Part shown: in pieces, positions 1 through 8,253 of the stretch
How the letters are laid out: each line of letters opens with the position of its first letter
Numbering within the stretch: the stretch's first letter is position 1
Assembly: GCA_944329255.1 (NCBI GenBank)
Contig: CALVIA010000001.1
Coordinates: 1-34,963, forward strand
DNA length: 34,963 nt
Origin: an uncultured Bacilli bacterium
GTDB lineage: Bacteria > Bacillota_I > Bacilli_A > RF39 > UBA660
Direction of reading: 5' to 3'
Position numbers and translations under genes: made by a program
The notes under the pieces: generated by a model
Told to the model about the DNA's origin: nothing
The model's database searches: none
Seen by the model: the letters and a program-made list of their open reading frames with translations, nothing else

Positions 1-458
1 GTTGGTTCATCCATTATTAAAATTTTAGGTTTATTTAATAATGCCATAGCTATATTTAATCTTTGTTTCATCCCTAATGAATATGTTCTAACTTTATCAT
101 TTATTTTATTTGATAATCCAACTAAATCTACAATTTTATCTATTTCTAATTTATCTATTTTATATATTCTAGCTTTTAATTTCAAATTACTCATACCTGT
201 TAAATATGTATAAAAATTTTGCGAATCCATTACACTTCCGATTACTTTTATATTTTTTTTATAATTTAAATCCATATCATTATCATTTATAAATATTTTT
301 CCGGAATCTTTTTTTTGTAACCCTAAAATAATACTTATCAAAGTAGTTTTTCCAGCACCATTTGGTCCAAGCAAGCCAACAATGTCTCCATCTTTAATTT
401 GTATACAAATATTATTTAAAATATTTTTTTTACAAATATCTAAACATTTTAAAATCAT
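1..458 (-). CDS. ABC transporter ATP-binding protein (partial, C-terminus beyond window)
   Basis: This is the N-terminal part (152 codons) of an ABC ATPase; the gene runs off the left edge. Translation from the ATG at 458 shows a Walker A motif GPNGAGKT at residues 31-38, the signature YSLGMKQR at about 126-133, and a Walker B IMDEP at the window edge. A Q-loop-like MDSQNF lies between them. The LGMKQR form of the signature is typical of the BcrA/ABC-2 group of drug, bacteriocin or lipid exporters, so an export role with a separate permease is likely; the substrate cannot be told. The start is set by a GGTGAT ribosome-binding site just upstream (about 465-470). It follows nifJ on the same strand but is separated by a terminator, so it is probably expressed separately. 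Confidence 0.93.
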   Translation of the reverse strand, partial: MILKCLDICKKNILNNICIQIKDGDIVGLLGPNGAGKTTLISIILGLQKKDSGKIFINDNDMDLNYKKNIKVIGSVMDSQNFYTYLTGMSNLKLKARIYKIDKLEIDKIVDLVGLSNKINDKVRTYSLGMKQRLNIAMALLNKPKILIMDEP

Positions 459-504
459 TTTTATCACCTAGTTATTTATTCTTGGTTAAAAATTATTTTC
501 CCTT

Positions 505-532
505 AAAAAAAAGACTTTTTAAAAGTCTTTTT
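505..532 (-). terminator. Intrinsic terminator of nifJ
   Basis: Inverted repeat GACTTTT (513-519) and AAAAGTC (521-527), extended by flanking A and T runs. On the minus strand it is followed by eight U. It overlaps the nifJ stop codon at 519-521. Confidence 0.85.
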
Positions 533-3500
533 CTGATAAATTTTTATAATATTCAAATCTTTCTTTAACATCTTCTTTTAATTTTTGAAATAATATATTA
601 GCTTTTTCTTCATTTATTATTTTTAAAGCATTAAATCTTGTTTCATTATCAATAAATTTATCTAATAAATCAAAATTTGGTTTTTTACTATCTAAATTAA
701 ATTCTTTAGTTTTTCCGTTATATCTAAATAATGGAAAATATCCACTTGAAACAGCTAATTTTTGTTCTTCAATTTGACTTTCCATTCCTGTTTTTATGCC
801 ATGGTTGATACATGGAGAATATGCAATTATAATAGAAGGTCCATCATGTTTATCGGCTTCATTAAATGCTTTAATAACAGCATTCATGTTTGCCATTGAA
901 ATTTGTGCTACATATGCGTTTTTATAACACATTGCAATTCTTGCTAAATCCTTTTTATTATTTTCTTTTCCGTTAGATGTAAATTTTGCTATTGATCCTC
1001 TATTTGATGATTTTGATGATTGCCCACCAGTATTTGAATAAACTTCTGTATCTAACACCAATATTTTAACTCTATTGTTACTTGATAATACATGGTCTAT
1101 TCCACTAAATCCGATATCATATGCCCATCCATCTCCACCAACGATCCATATATCTCTTGAGATAATAAAATCTTTTAAATCTTTTAATTTAGATTCATTA
1201 AAATCAAAGCTATCATATACTTCTTTTGTTACATTATAATTATCATAATTTTCTAACCATTTTTTTATTAATTCTTTATTTTTACCATCTATTTCTTCTT
1301 CCATTATTTTTTTTACTTTTGTTCTATTGGAATAATACGATAACAACATACCATATCCAAATTCCGCATTATCTTCAAATAACGAATTTGCCCATGGAAT
1401 TTTGTATGGAATACTTGGAAAAGAAGCTCCATAAATTGATGAACAACCTGTTGCATTTGCAATTGCGATTTTTTCTCCAAATAATTGTGTTAATAATTTA
1501 ATATATGAGGTTTCTCCACAACCCGCGCATGCCCCACTAAATTCAAATTTTGGTGTTTTAAATTGTGTTCCCTTAACTGTAGAATTAATTTGTTCATTTT
1601 TTTCTTTTACTTTTAATAAATATTCAAAATTATTATTGTCATTTACTTCATCAAAATGAGACATAGTTATTGCCTTACTTGGACAAATATTAGCACAAAT
1701 TGAACAACCAGTACAATCTAATTTAGAAATTCCTATCGTATATTGATATTTAGATCCAATTGCATTCCTTAGATTATTTTTTAATGATTTAGGAGCAGAT
1801 TTTACTTCACTTTCATCTAGTAAATATGGCCTTATTACAGCATGTGGACATACAAAAGAACATTGATTACATTGAATACATTTATCTTTATTCCATACTG
1901 GAACCATTTCTGCAATTCCTCTTTTTTCGTATTTAGTTGTTTCTGTTATAAAACTACCATCCTTATAGGGAATAAAATCACTTACCTTTAATTTATTCCC
2001 ATCAAGAGAATTTATCATATCAAATACCTTATTAATTTTTTTATTTTTGTCATCAATAAATTCTATGTCATTAAATAATACTTTTATTTCAATTAAATTT
2101 TTTAAAGTTTTTTCAATAGCATCAATATTTGAATTTATTACTTCTTCTCCCTTTTTTAAAAATCTTTTTCTTACATTTTCTTTTATAAAATCTATATATT
2201 TTTCATATCCAGTTACGTACAAAATACAAGTTTCTAAAATTGTACTTATTTTATTTTTTAAGCCACATTTATTAGCTATACTATAAGCATCTATTGTATA
2301 AAATTTTATATTTTTTTCTTTTATTATTTTTTTTAAATTATTATCTAATAATTCATTTACCTCTTTTTCTTTTAAGGATGTTACGTATATAAATGTTCCA
2401 TTATCTTTTATATTAGATAACATATCATATTTTGTTAAATAGCTTTCTTTTGAACAAACAACCAAATTTGGATTATTTACAAAATATGTACTTTTTATAG
2501 GATTATTAGATATTCTTATATGACTTCTTGTAATACCTCCACTTTTTTTTGAATCATATTGAAAATAACCTTGAACATATTTTTTTGTATTATCACCTAT
2601 TATTTTTAATATATCTTTAGAACATGATACCATTCCATCTGATCCATATCCATATACTAAAAAATCAATTGAATTTGTATTTGTATGATATTCAGATACA
2701 GGAATACTCAAATTTGTTACATCATCCTCTATTCCAACAGTAAATCCATTAAAATTATTTTTTGATAACATAAAATCATATACTGCCTTTATATGCGCAG
2801 GATTAGTATCTTTACTTGATAATCCATATCTTCCACCAATAATATTAGGTTTATTTAAAACATTAGAATATATGCTTACAACATCAAGATAAAGAGGTTC
2901 ACCAATAGAACCCGGTTCTTTTGTTCTATCTAAAACTGCTATATTTTTTACTGTTTTAGGCATTGCATCAAAAAAATATTTAGATGAAAAAGGTCTATAT
3001 AAATGAACTTCCAATAATCCAATATCTTCTTTTAAATCATCTATTACTTCCTTTATTGTTTCACAAACACTTCCCATTGCTACTATTACTCTATTTGCGT
3101 TTTTATCTCCATAATATTCAAAAGGAGCATAATTTTTAGAAGTTTTTTTATTAATTTTTTTCATATAATCATTAACTATGTCTGGAAGTTTATCATAGTC
3201 TTTATTTCTTACTTCTGCCATTTGAAAATATACATCTTCCATCATAGCAGTCCCTTTTACCTTACTATTTATACTTAAGGCTTTATTTCTAAATTCAGTT
3301 ATTTTTTTAAAATCAATTAAATCTATAATATCTTCTTTTTCCAATATATTTATTTTATTTATTTCATGACTTGTTCTAAAACCATCAAAAAAATTTATAA
3401 AAGGAATACTAGCCTTTATAGAAGAAAGATAACTTATTATAGTTAAATCAGATACACTTTGTACAGATGAAGATGCCATTATAGCAAATCCTGTTGGTCT

Positions 3501-3893
3501 AACTGCATAAATATCTTGATGATCTCCTAATATGCTTAGAGCATGTGTTGCAATACTTCTTGCCGCAACATTAATAACACAGGGTAACATTTCTCCTGCT
3601 ATTTTATACATATTAGGTATCATTAAAAGCAATCCTTGACTAGCAGTAAAAGTTGTTGCAAGACTACCATTAGTTAATGCTCCATGTACAAATCCTGCTG
3701 CACCCGCTTCACTTTGCATTTCAATTACTTTTACTGGCATATCAAATATATTAGTCATTCCATTTGATGACCATTCATCAATATATTCTGCCATAGTTGA
3801 AGATGGAGTAATTGGATATATTCCTGCTATATCAGAAAACATATATGCGCTTCTTGCACAAGCTTCATTACCATCTATAGTTTTTATTATCAT
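519..3893 (-). CDS. nifJ: Pyruvate:ferredoxin (flavodoxin) oxidoreductase
   Basis: Single-chain pyruvate:ferredoxin oxidoreductase, 1124 aa, close to the usual length of about 1170. It oxidises pyruvate to acetyl-CoA and CO2 in the cytoplasm and passes electrons to ferredoxin or flavodoxin. Visible: N-terminal pyrimidine-binding domain with PITPSS at 27-32; two 4Fe-4S ferredoxin motifs with cysteines 672, 675, 678, 682 and 727, 730, 733, 737; the CAGCG motif (Cys789, Cys792) that helps bind the proximal cluster; and the TPP-binding GDGWAYDIG near 915-925. I chose the ATG at 3893, not the more upstream ATG at 3917, because AGGATG sits 5-10 bases before it and because family members begin with M-x-K-T-x-D-G-N. 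It has its own promoter just upstream and a terminator at its stop. It points to anaerobic, fermentative metabolism. Confidence 0.97.
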   Translation of the reverse strand: MIIKTIDGNEACARSAYMFSDIAGIYPITPSSTMAEYIDEWSSNGMTNIFDMPVKVIEMQSEAGAAGFVHGALTNGSLATTFTASQGLLLMIPNMYKIAGEMLPCVINVAARSIATHALSILGDHQDIYAVRPTGFAIMASSSVQSVSDLTIISYLSSIKASIPFINFFDGFRTSHEINKINILEKEDIIDLIDFKKITEFRNKALSINSKVKGTAMMEDVYFQMAEVRNKDYDKLPDIVNDYMKKINKKTSKNYAPFEYYGDKNANRVIVAMGSVCETIKEVIDDLKEDIGLLEVHLYRPFSSKYFFDAMPKTVKNIAVLDRTKEPGSIGEPLYLDVVSIYSNVLNKPNIIGGRYGLSSKDTNPAHIKAVYDFMLSKNNFNGFTVGIEDDVTNLSIPVSEYHTNTNSIDFLVYGYGSDGMVSCSKDILKIIGDNTKKYVQGYFQYDSKKSGGITRSHIRISNNPIKSTYFVNNPNLVVCSKESYLTKYDMLSNIKDNGTFIYVTSLKEKEVNELLDNNLKKIIKEKNIKFYTIDAYSIANKCGLKNKISTILETCILYVTGYEKYIDFIKENVRKRFLKKGEEVINSNIDAIEKTLKNLIEIKVLFNDIEFIDDKNKKINKVFDMINSLDGNKLKVSDFIPYKDGSFITETTKYEKRGIAEMVPVWNKDKCIQCNQCSFVCPHAVIRPYLLDESEVKSAPKSLKNNLRNAIGSKYQYTIGISKLDCTGCSICANICPSKAITMSHFDEVNDNNNFEYLLKVKEKNEQINSTVKGTQFKTPKFEFSGACAGCGETSYIKLLTQLFGEKIAIANATGCSSIYGASFPSIPYKIPWANSLFEDNAEFGYGMLLSYYSNRTKVKKIMEEEIDGKNKELIKKWLENYDNYNVTKEVYDSFDFNESKLKDLKDFIISRDIWIVGGDGWAYDIGFSGIDHVLSSNNRVKILVLDTEVYSNTGGQSSKSSNRGSIAKFTSNGKENNKKDLARIAMCYKNAYVAQISMANMNAVIKAFNEADKHDGPSIIIAYSPCINHGIKTGMESQIEEQKLAVSSGYFPLFRYNGKTKEFNLDSKKPNFDLLDKFIDNETRFNALKIINEEKANILFQKLKEDVKERFEYYKNLSEKDF

Positions 3894-3916
3894 ATATTCA
3901 CATCCTATCATATACA

Positions 3917-3945
3917 ATTATAATACATTTAAATATTCATTACAA
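3917..3945 (-). promoter_or_regulatory. Probable promoter of nifJ
   Basis: On the minus strand, -35 TTGTAA (3945-3940), 17-base spacer, -10 TATAAT (3922-3917). It gives a leader of roughly 17 bases before the 3893 start, which also argues against the upstream ATG at 3917. Confidence 0.6.
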
Positions 3946-3958
3946 TGACTAATAATAA

Positions 3959-3985
3959 TAAAAAAGATAAGATTAATATCTTATC
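3959..3985 (-). terminator. Intrinsic terminator of rpsB-tsf
   Basis: Eight-base-pair stem GATAAGAT (3966-3973) with ATCTTATC (3978-3985) and a four-base loop. On the minus strand it is followed by a U-rich run. It overlaps the tsf stop codon (3981-3983). Confidence 0.8.
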
Positions 3986-4853
3986 CATTTATTTGTTTAG
4001 CAACCTCTTCAGCAAAATTATCTTCTCTTTTTTGAATTCCTTCTCCAACCTCATATCTAATCATATTCTTAATAATTCCACCTTTAGATTTAACATACTC
4101 ACTAACACTTAAAGAATCATCTTTAACAAAAGGTTGTTCAGTTAAACATACTTCTTTATAATATTTTTTAATTCTACCTTCGACCATTTTTTCAGCTATT
4201 TCAGCAGGTTTACCTTCATTTATAGCTATTTGTTTTTGAATTTCTCTTTCATGTTCTACATCAGCAGTTGGAACTGAATCAATACTTAAATATTTAGGTC
4301 TCATAGCAGCAGCGTGCATAGATACATCTTTTGCAACATCACTATCTGCACCTTCAATTACAGTTAATACAGCAATTTTTCCACCCATGTGAATATATGA
4401 ACCAAAATTTTCATTATCATTTTTTTCTATAATTTCAAATCTTCTAAAACTTAATTTTTCTCCAATTTTAGCTGTTTTATTTGTAATTGTATCTGCTAAT
4501 GTTCCTTCATTAGTTGATAATTTTAATGCTTCATCTATTGTTTTAACATTTGAATTAATTAGTAAATTAGAAATTGTATTGATTAATTCTTTAAATTCAT
4601 CATTTTTTGCAACAAAATCAGTTTCTGAATTTACTTCTATAATAACTGCTTTATTACCATCTATAAGAATATTAACAAGTCCTTCAGCAGCAACTCTATC
4701 AGCTTTTTTTGCAGCTTTAGAAATTCCTTTTTCTCTTAACCACTCAGAAGCTTTATCGATATTACCATTAGTTGCTTCTAAGGCTTTTTTACAATCAAGC
4801 ATACCAGCACCAGTTAATTCTCTTAATTCTTTTACCATACTTGCAGTAATCAT
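3981..4853 (-). CDS. tsf: Translation elongation factor Ts
   Basis: EF-Ts, 290 aa, the normal length. It is the guanine-nucleotide exchange factor that reloads EF-Tu with GTP in the cytoplasm. The N-terminal UBA-like domain (about residues 1-50) has the family pattern with TGAGMLDCKKAL, and the conserved TDFVAKN motif that contacts EF-Tu is at about 78-84. Two EF-Ts dimerisation-type domains follow. The start is supported by TAGGAGG 6-7 bases upstream. It lies 17 bases after rpsB, the conserved rpsB-tsf order, and is closed by a terminator. In many Firmicutes pyrH and frr follow; here nifJ follows instead and frr is at 33 kb. Confidence 0.98.
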   Translation of the reverse strand: MITASMVKELRELTGAGMLDCKKALEATNGNIDKASEWLREKGISKAAKKADRVAAEGLVNILIDGNKAVIIEVNSETDFVAKNDEFKELINTISNLLINSNVKTIDEALKLSTNEGTLADTITNKTAKIGEKLSFRRFEIIEKNDNENFGSYIHMGGKIAVLTVIEGADSDVAKDVSMHAAAMRPKYLSIDSVPTADVEHEREIQKQIAINEGKPAEIAEKMVEGRIKKYYKEVCLTEQPFVKDDSLSVSEYVKSKGGIIKNMIRYEVGEGIQKREDNFAEEVAKQING

Positions 4854-4870
4854 AATAACCTCCTAAACAA

Positions 4871-5818
4871 CTATTTTAAACTTGCAATAAGTTCATCTTT
4901 TTTCATTTTTGAATATCCTTCAATATTCTTTTCTTTTGCCATTTTTTTAAGATCAGCAACTGTTAATTTAGTTAAATCAATTTCTTCTTTAACGGCTTTT
5001 TCTTTTTTAACAGATTCTTTCTTAACTTCTTTTTTTTCTTCTTTAGTTTCTTCTTTTACTTCTTTCTTTACATTTTCAACTGTTTTTTCTTTTTTAGAAT
5101 TTGTTTTTTCATCTTCAGTAACAAAATCTAACATTGGGCAACCATAAACTTCTGCGATTGCATTATTTAATACACCCATAACTACTTTTACAGCACGAAT
5201 TGCATCATCATTAGCTGGAATAACATAATCAACATCATCTGGATCACAATTAGTATCTACAATTCCAAATACAGGAATATGTAATCTTCTTGCTTCCTTA
5301 ATTGCGTTAATCTCTTTTCTAGGATCTACAATTATAATAGCTTCAGGAACTTTTTTCATATTACGAATACCACATAAATATTTATTTAATTTATCGTATT
5401 CTTTCTTTATCTTAATTACTTCTTTCTTTGGAAGTTGTTCAAAAATTCCATCTTTCTCCATTTTTTCAATTTCATCTAAACGATTGATTCTTCTTCTAAT
5501 TGTTCTAAAGTTAGTTAAAGTTCCACCTAACCATCTTTCATTTACATAAAACATATTAGTTCTTTCAGCTTCTTCTTTAGCAGCTTCTTGTGCTTGTTTC
5601 TTTGTACCAACAAATAATACCTTTCCACCATTTTCAGCAATTCTATGAAGTTCAGCATATGCTTCTTCAATTAATTTAACAGTTTTTTGTAAATCAATGA
5701 TATAAATATCATCTCTAGCAGTAAAAATATATTCTTTCATTTTTGGATTCCATCTTTTAGTTTGATGACCAAAGTGAACTCCAGCTTCAAGTAAATAACT
5801 TTTTGAAACTACTGTCAT
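4871..5818 (-). CDS. rpsB: 30S ribosomal protein S2 with C-terminal SAP/Rho_N-like extension
   Basis: Ribosomal protein S2, 315 aa; ordinary S2 is about 230-260 aa. Residues 1 to about 236 are standard S2 (LLEAGVHFGHQTKRWNPKM at the N-terminus, FVGTKKQAQEAA, NERWLGGTLTNF, and the PDDVDYVIPANDDAIRA region). Residues about 237-279 are a Lys/Glu-rich linker, and about 280-315 (TKLTVADLKKMAKEKNIEGY and on to the end) resemble a small SAP/Rho_N helical nucleic-acid-binding domain. I chose the ATG at 5818 because AAAGGAGG lies just upstream and S2 homology begins there; an in-frame extension to 5881 has neither. Cotranscribed with tsf. The extension is in frame with no sign of a frameshift. Confidence 0.97.
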   Translation of the reverse strand: MTVVSKSYLLEAGVHFGHQTKRWNPKMKEYIFTARDDIYIIDLQKTVKLIEEAYAELHRIAENGGKVLFVGTKKQAQEAAKEEAERTNMFYVNERWLGGTLTNFRTIRRRINRLDEIEKMEKDGIFEQLPKKEVIKIKKEYDKLNKYLCGIRNMKKVPEAIIIVDPRKEINAIKEARRLHIPVFGIVDTNCDPDDVDYVIPANDDAIRAVKVVMGVLNNAIAEVYGCPMLDFVTEDEKTNSKKEKTVENVKKEVKEETKEEKKEVKKESVKKEKAVKEEIDLTKLTVADLKKMAKEKNIEGYSKMKKDELIASLK

Positions 5819-5911
5819 ATTACATTCCTCCTTTTGTTTTTTTCTTCTAGATACTTCTAATAAACACCACCATAAAGGCACTAGGCATTTAAATTCATAT
5901 CTATGTGTTTT

Positions 5912-5958
5912 AAAAAAGCCACTTGTATTATAACAAAATTAATTTTATAAAACAAGTG
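5912..5958 (-). terminator. Hairpin with U-tract after priA, overlapping the rpsB promoter
   Basis: On the minus strand CACTTGT (5958-5952) pairs with ACAAGTG (5926-5920), and after one mismatch a further six A/T pairs extend the stem; GGC and six U follow (5917-5912). It looks like a priA terminator or a leader attenuator of rpsB-tsf. The remaining non-coding DNA to 6070 is very AT-rich with nothing else recognisable. Confidence 0.6.
5927..5955 (-). promoter_or_regulatory. Probable rpsB-tsf promoter (extended -10)
   Basis: Minus strand: TGTTATAAT (5935-5927), an extended -10, with a weak -35 TTGTTT (5955-5950) at 17 bases. It would give a leader of about 100 bases before rpsB. It lies inside the hairpin at 5912-5958, so a transcript from here would carry only the 3' arm. 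Confidence 0.5.
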
Positions 5959-6070
5959 TATAATATTATATTATTATGATTTAATTAAATTATATTTATT
6001 GATTATATTTATATGAATTATGCAATTTATATTTTTAGTATTTATATTTACAAACACTATATATTTTTTA

Positions 6071-8200
6071 TTATAATCTAATAGGGTTAAAATCTATTTC
6101 TAATTTTATTTTATTTTTTTTATAGTTTATTATTTCATTTAATACTTCATATAATAATTCTTTATTTTTATATTTTATTATTAATTGAAATTTATATATA
6201 TTATTTATTTTTAAAGATACTGATGGACCTAATATAGTATATTTTTCATCTAATCTTTTTTTTAAATATTTATTTATTTTATCTATTTCTTTATTACATA
6301 AATCAAAATCCTCTGACAATAATCTAATTGCAACTAAAAAACAAAATGGTGGATAATTAAGTTGTTTTCTTATTTTAATTTCCTTATTAAAAAAGCCTTC
6401 ATAATCATGATTTTTTGCATACATTATTGAATAATGATTTGGATTATATGTTTGAATTAATGCTATTCCTTCTTTTTCTTTTCTACCAGCTCTACCAGAA
6501 ACTTGTGTTAATAAACTAAATGTTTTTTCTGAACTTTTATAATCAGGTATATTTAAATTTGAATCTCCATTTAAAACTATAACCAAAGTAACATTATTAA
6601 AATCTAGTCCTTTAGAAATCATTTGAGTTCCAAGTAATATATCATATTTACAATTATTAAAGTCATTAATTATTTTTTCATGCATTCCTTTATTACTTGT
6701 TGAATCTTTATCCATTCTTATTACTTTAACATTAAATTTTTCTTTTAGTAATTCCTCTATTTTTTCAGTTCCAATTCCTTTTAACAATATATATTTGGAA
6801 TTACAATTTGGACATGTATTTGGTTTTTGCTTTGTATATCCACAATAATGACATCTTAAGGTATTATTAGATTTATGATATGTAAGACTTATATCACAAT
6901 TTGGACATTTAATTACATTTCCACATTCATTACAAATAATATAATTAGAATATCCTCTTCTATTTATTAATATCATTATTTGTTCTTTTTTATTAATTCT
7001 ATCATTTATTAATTCAATTGCTCTATTTGATAAAATAGAATTTCCATTTTTCATTTCTTCTTTCATGTCTATTATTTCTACTTTTGGAAGTTTGTTATTA
7101 TTTACTCTTTTTAACAAAGTTATTAATTCATATTTTGAAACCTTACTTCTTGCATAACTTTCAAGTGATGGTGTTGCACTCCCTAATAATAGCTTTGCAT
7201 TATTTATTTCAGCTCTTTTTATTGCAATATCTACTGCACTATATCTTGGATTGTTTTCTTGTTTATATGTATCTTCGTGTTCTTCGTCAATTATTATTAT
7301 TCCTATATTAGTTAGTGGTGCAAATATTGCGCTTCTTGTTCCTATTGCTAAATTTACTTTATTTTCATTTATTTTTCTCCACTCATCATATCTTTCACCT
7401 TCAGATAAACTACTATGTAAAACTGCAATTTTATCAAAAACACTCCTAAATCTTTCTATTAATTGAGTTGTTAAAGAAATTTCTGGAACCAACACTATTG
7501 CCGTTTTATTATTATTTATGCAATCTTTTATTAAATGCATATAAACTTCTGTTTTTCCACTTCCTGTTACACCATACAATAAATTTATCATTTTATTACT
7601 TTTTTTAATTTTATCGTATGCTTTTTTTTGATCAACAGTTAATTTATTTAAATCTCTTATTTCAATATTTTCTTTATTTAACCTATAAATTTCTGTTTTT
7701 GTAGCTTTTAAAACATTATTTTCAATTAATCTTTTTAAAATTGCTTTGTTTTTTATTTCACTTATTTTAATAGCTTTATTATCTTTAAATAAATCTAAAA
7801 TATTTTTTTCTCCCCTTGTTGGAGCTTCTATATCTTTAATTTTTTCTATATAAGTTTCATATTTAATATTTTTATTTTTTTTATTAAATTTTATTGCACT
7901 AGGCAACATACTTTCATATGATGATATTAATGAACATAAATATGTTTTTTTCATATATTTACCTAATTCAATTAGTTCTTTATTTAAAATTGGTGTGTCA
8001 TCTATTATAGAAATAATTTCTTTTGTTTCAAATTCGCATTCATTTTTTATATTGATTATTAATCCTGTTATAATTCTATTTGATAGTGGTACTTCTACTC
8101 TACATCCCAATTTTATTTTATTTTCAATATTTTTATTTATTTTATAAGTAAATATTTTTTCTCCAAATGATTTAATGTTTACTAAGACATCTATATACAT
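6071..8200 (-). CDS. priA: Primosomal protein N' (PriA replication-restart helicase)
   Basis: PriA, 709 aa, a 3'-to-5' superfamily 2 DNA helicase that recognises stalled forks and reloads the replicative helicase. N-terminal DNA-binding domain at about 1-105, then the helicase core with Walker A GVTGSGKT at 210-217 and the DEEH box at 305-308. An eight-cysteine zinc-binding insertion sits between the helicase lobes (Cys423, 426, 432, 435, 450, 453, 463, 466), characteristic of PriA. Motifs for the second lobe follow (GTQMISKGLDF and QVSGRAGR). Start at 8200 with GGTGAT upstream and an extended -10 promoter. It is flanked on both sides by terminator-like hairpins, so it is probably a single-gene unit. 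Confidence 0.97.
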   Translation of the reverse strand: MYIDVLVNIKSFGEKIFTYKINKNIENKIKLGCRVEVPLSNRIITGLIINIKNECEFETKEIISIIDDTPILNKELIELGKYMKKTYLCSLISSYESMLPSAIKFNKKNKNIKYETYIEKIKDIEAPTRGEKNILDLFKDNKAIKISEIKNKAILKRLIENNVLKATKTEIYRLNKENIEIRDLNKLTVDQKKAYDKIKKSNKMINLLYGVTGSGKTEVYMHLIKDCINNNKTAIVLVPEISLTTQLIERFRSVFDKIAVLHSSLSEGERYDEWRKINENKVNLAIGTRSAIFAPLTNIGIIIIDEEHEDTYKQENNPRYSAVDIAIKRAEINNAKLLLGSATPSLESYARSKVSKYELITLLKRVNNNKLPKVEIIDMKEEMKNGNSILSNRAIELINDRINKKEQIMILINRRGYSNYIICNECGNVIKCPNCDISLTYHKSNNTLRCHYCGYTKQKPNTCPNCNSKYILLKGIGTEKIEELLKEKFNVKVIRMDKDSTSNKGMHEKIINDFNNCKYDILLGTQMISKGLDFNNVTLVIVLNGDSNLNIPDYKSSEKTFSLLTQVSGRAGRKEKEGIALIQTYNPNHYSIMYAKNHDYEGFFNKEIKIRKQLNYPPFCFLVAIRLLSEDFDLCNKEIDKINKYLKKRLDEKYTILGPSVSLKINNIYKFQLIIKYKNKELLYEVLNEIINYKKNKIKLEIDFNPIRL

Positions 8201-8216
8201 AATATCACCATAAATT

Positions 8217-8225
8217 ATTATAACA
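8217..8225 (-). promoter_or_regulatory. Extended -10 promoter of priA
   Basis: TGTTATAAT on the minus strand (8225-8217), directly after the upstream terminator. No good -35 is visible. Confidence 0.5.
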
Positions 8226-8253
8226 AAAAAGAGTGTCGTTTGACACTCTTTTT
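8225..8253 (-). terminator. Intrinsic terminator of the cysteine-repeat protein gene
   Basis: Perfect seven-base-pair stem GAGTGTC (8231-8237) with GACACTC (8242-8248), loop of four, A-run on one side and six U on the minus strand after it. It begins next to the stop codon at 8252-8254. Confidence 0.9.

Noticed and set aside
3894..3917. Upstream start (3917) for nifJ.
   Set aside because: The ribosome-binding site AGGATG lies downstream of it and the -10 element overlaps it; family homology begins at 3893.
8240..8245. A consensus TTGACA on the plus strand, as a -35 element.
   Set aside because: It is one arm of the terminator GAGTGTC/GACACTC, has no plus-strand -10 at the right distance, and no plus-strand gene follows.
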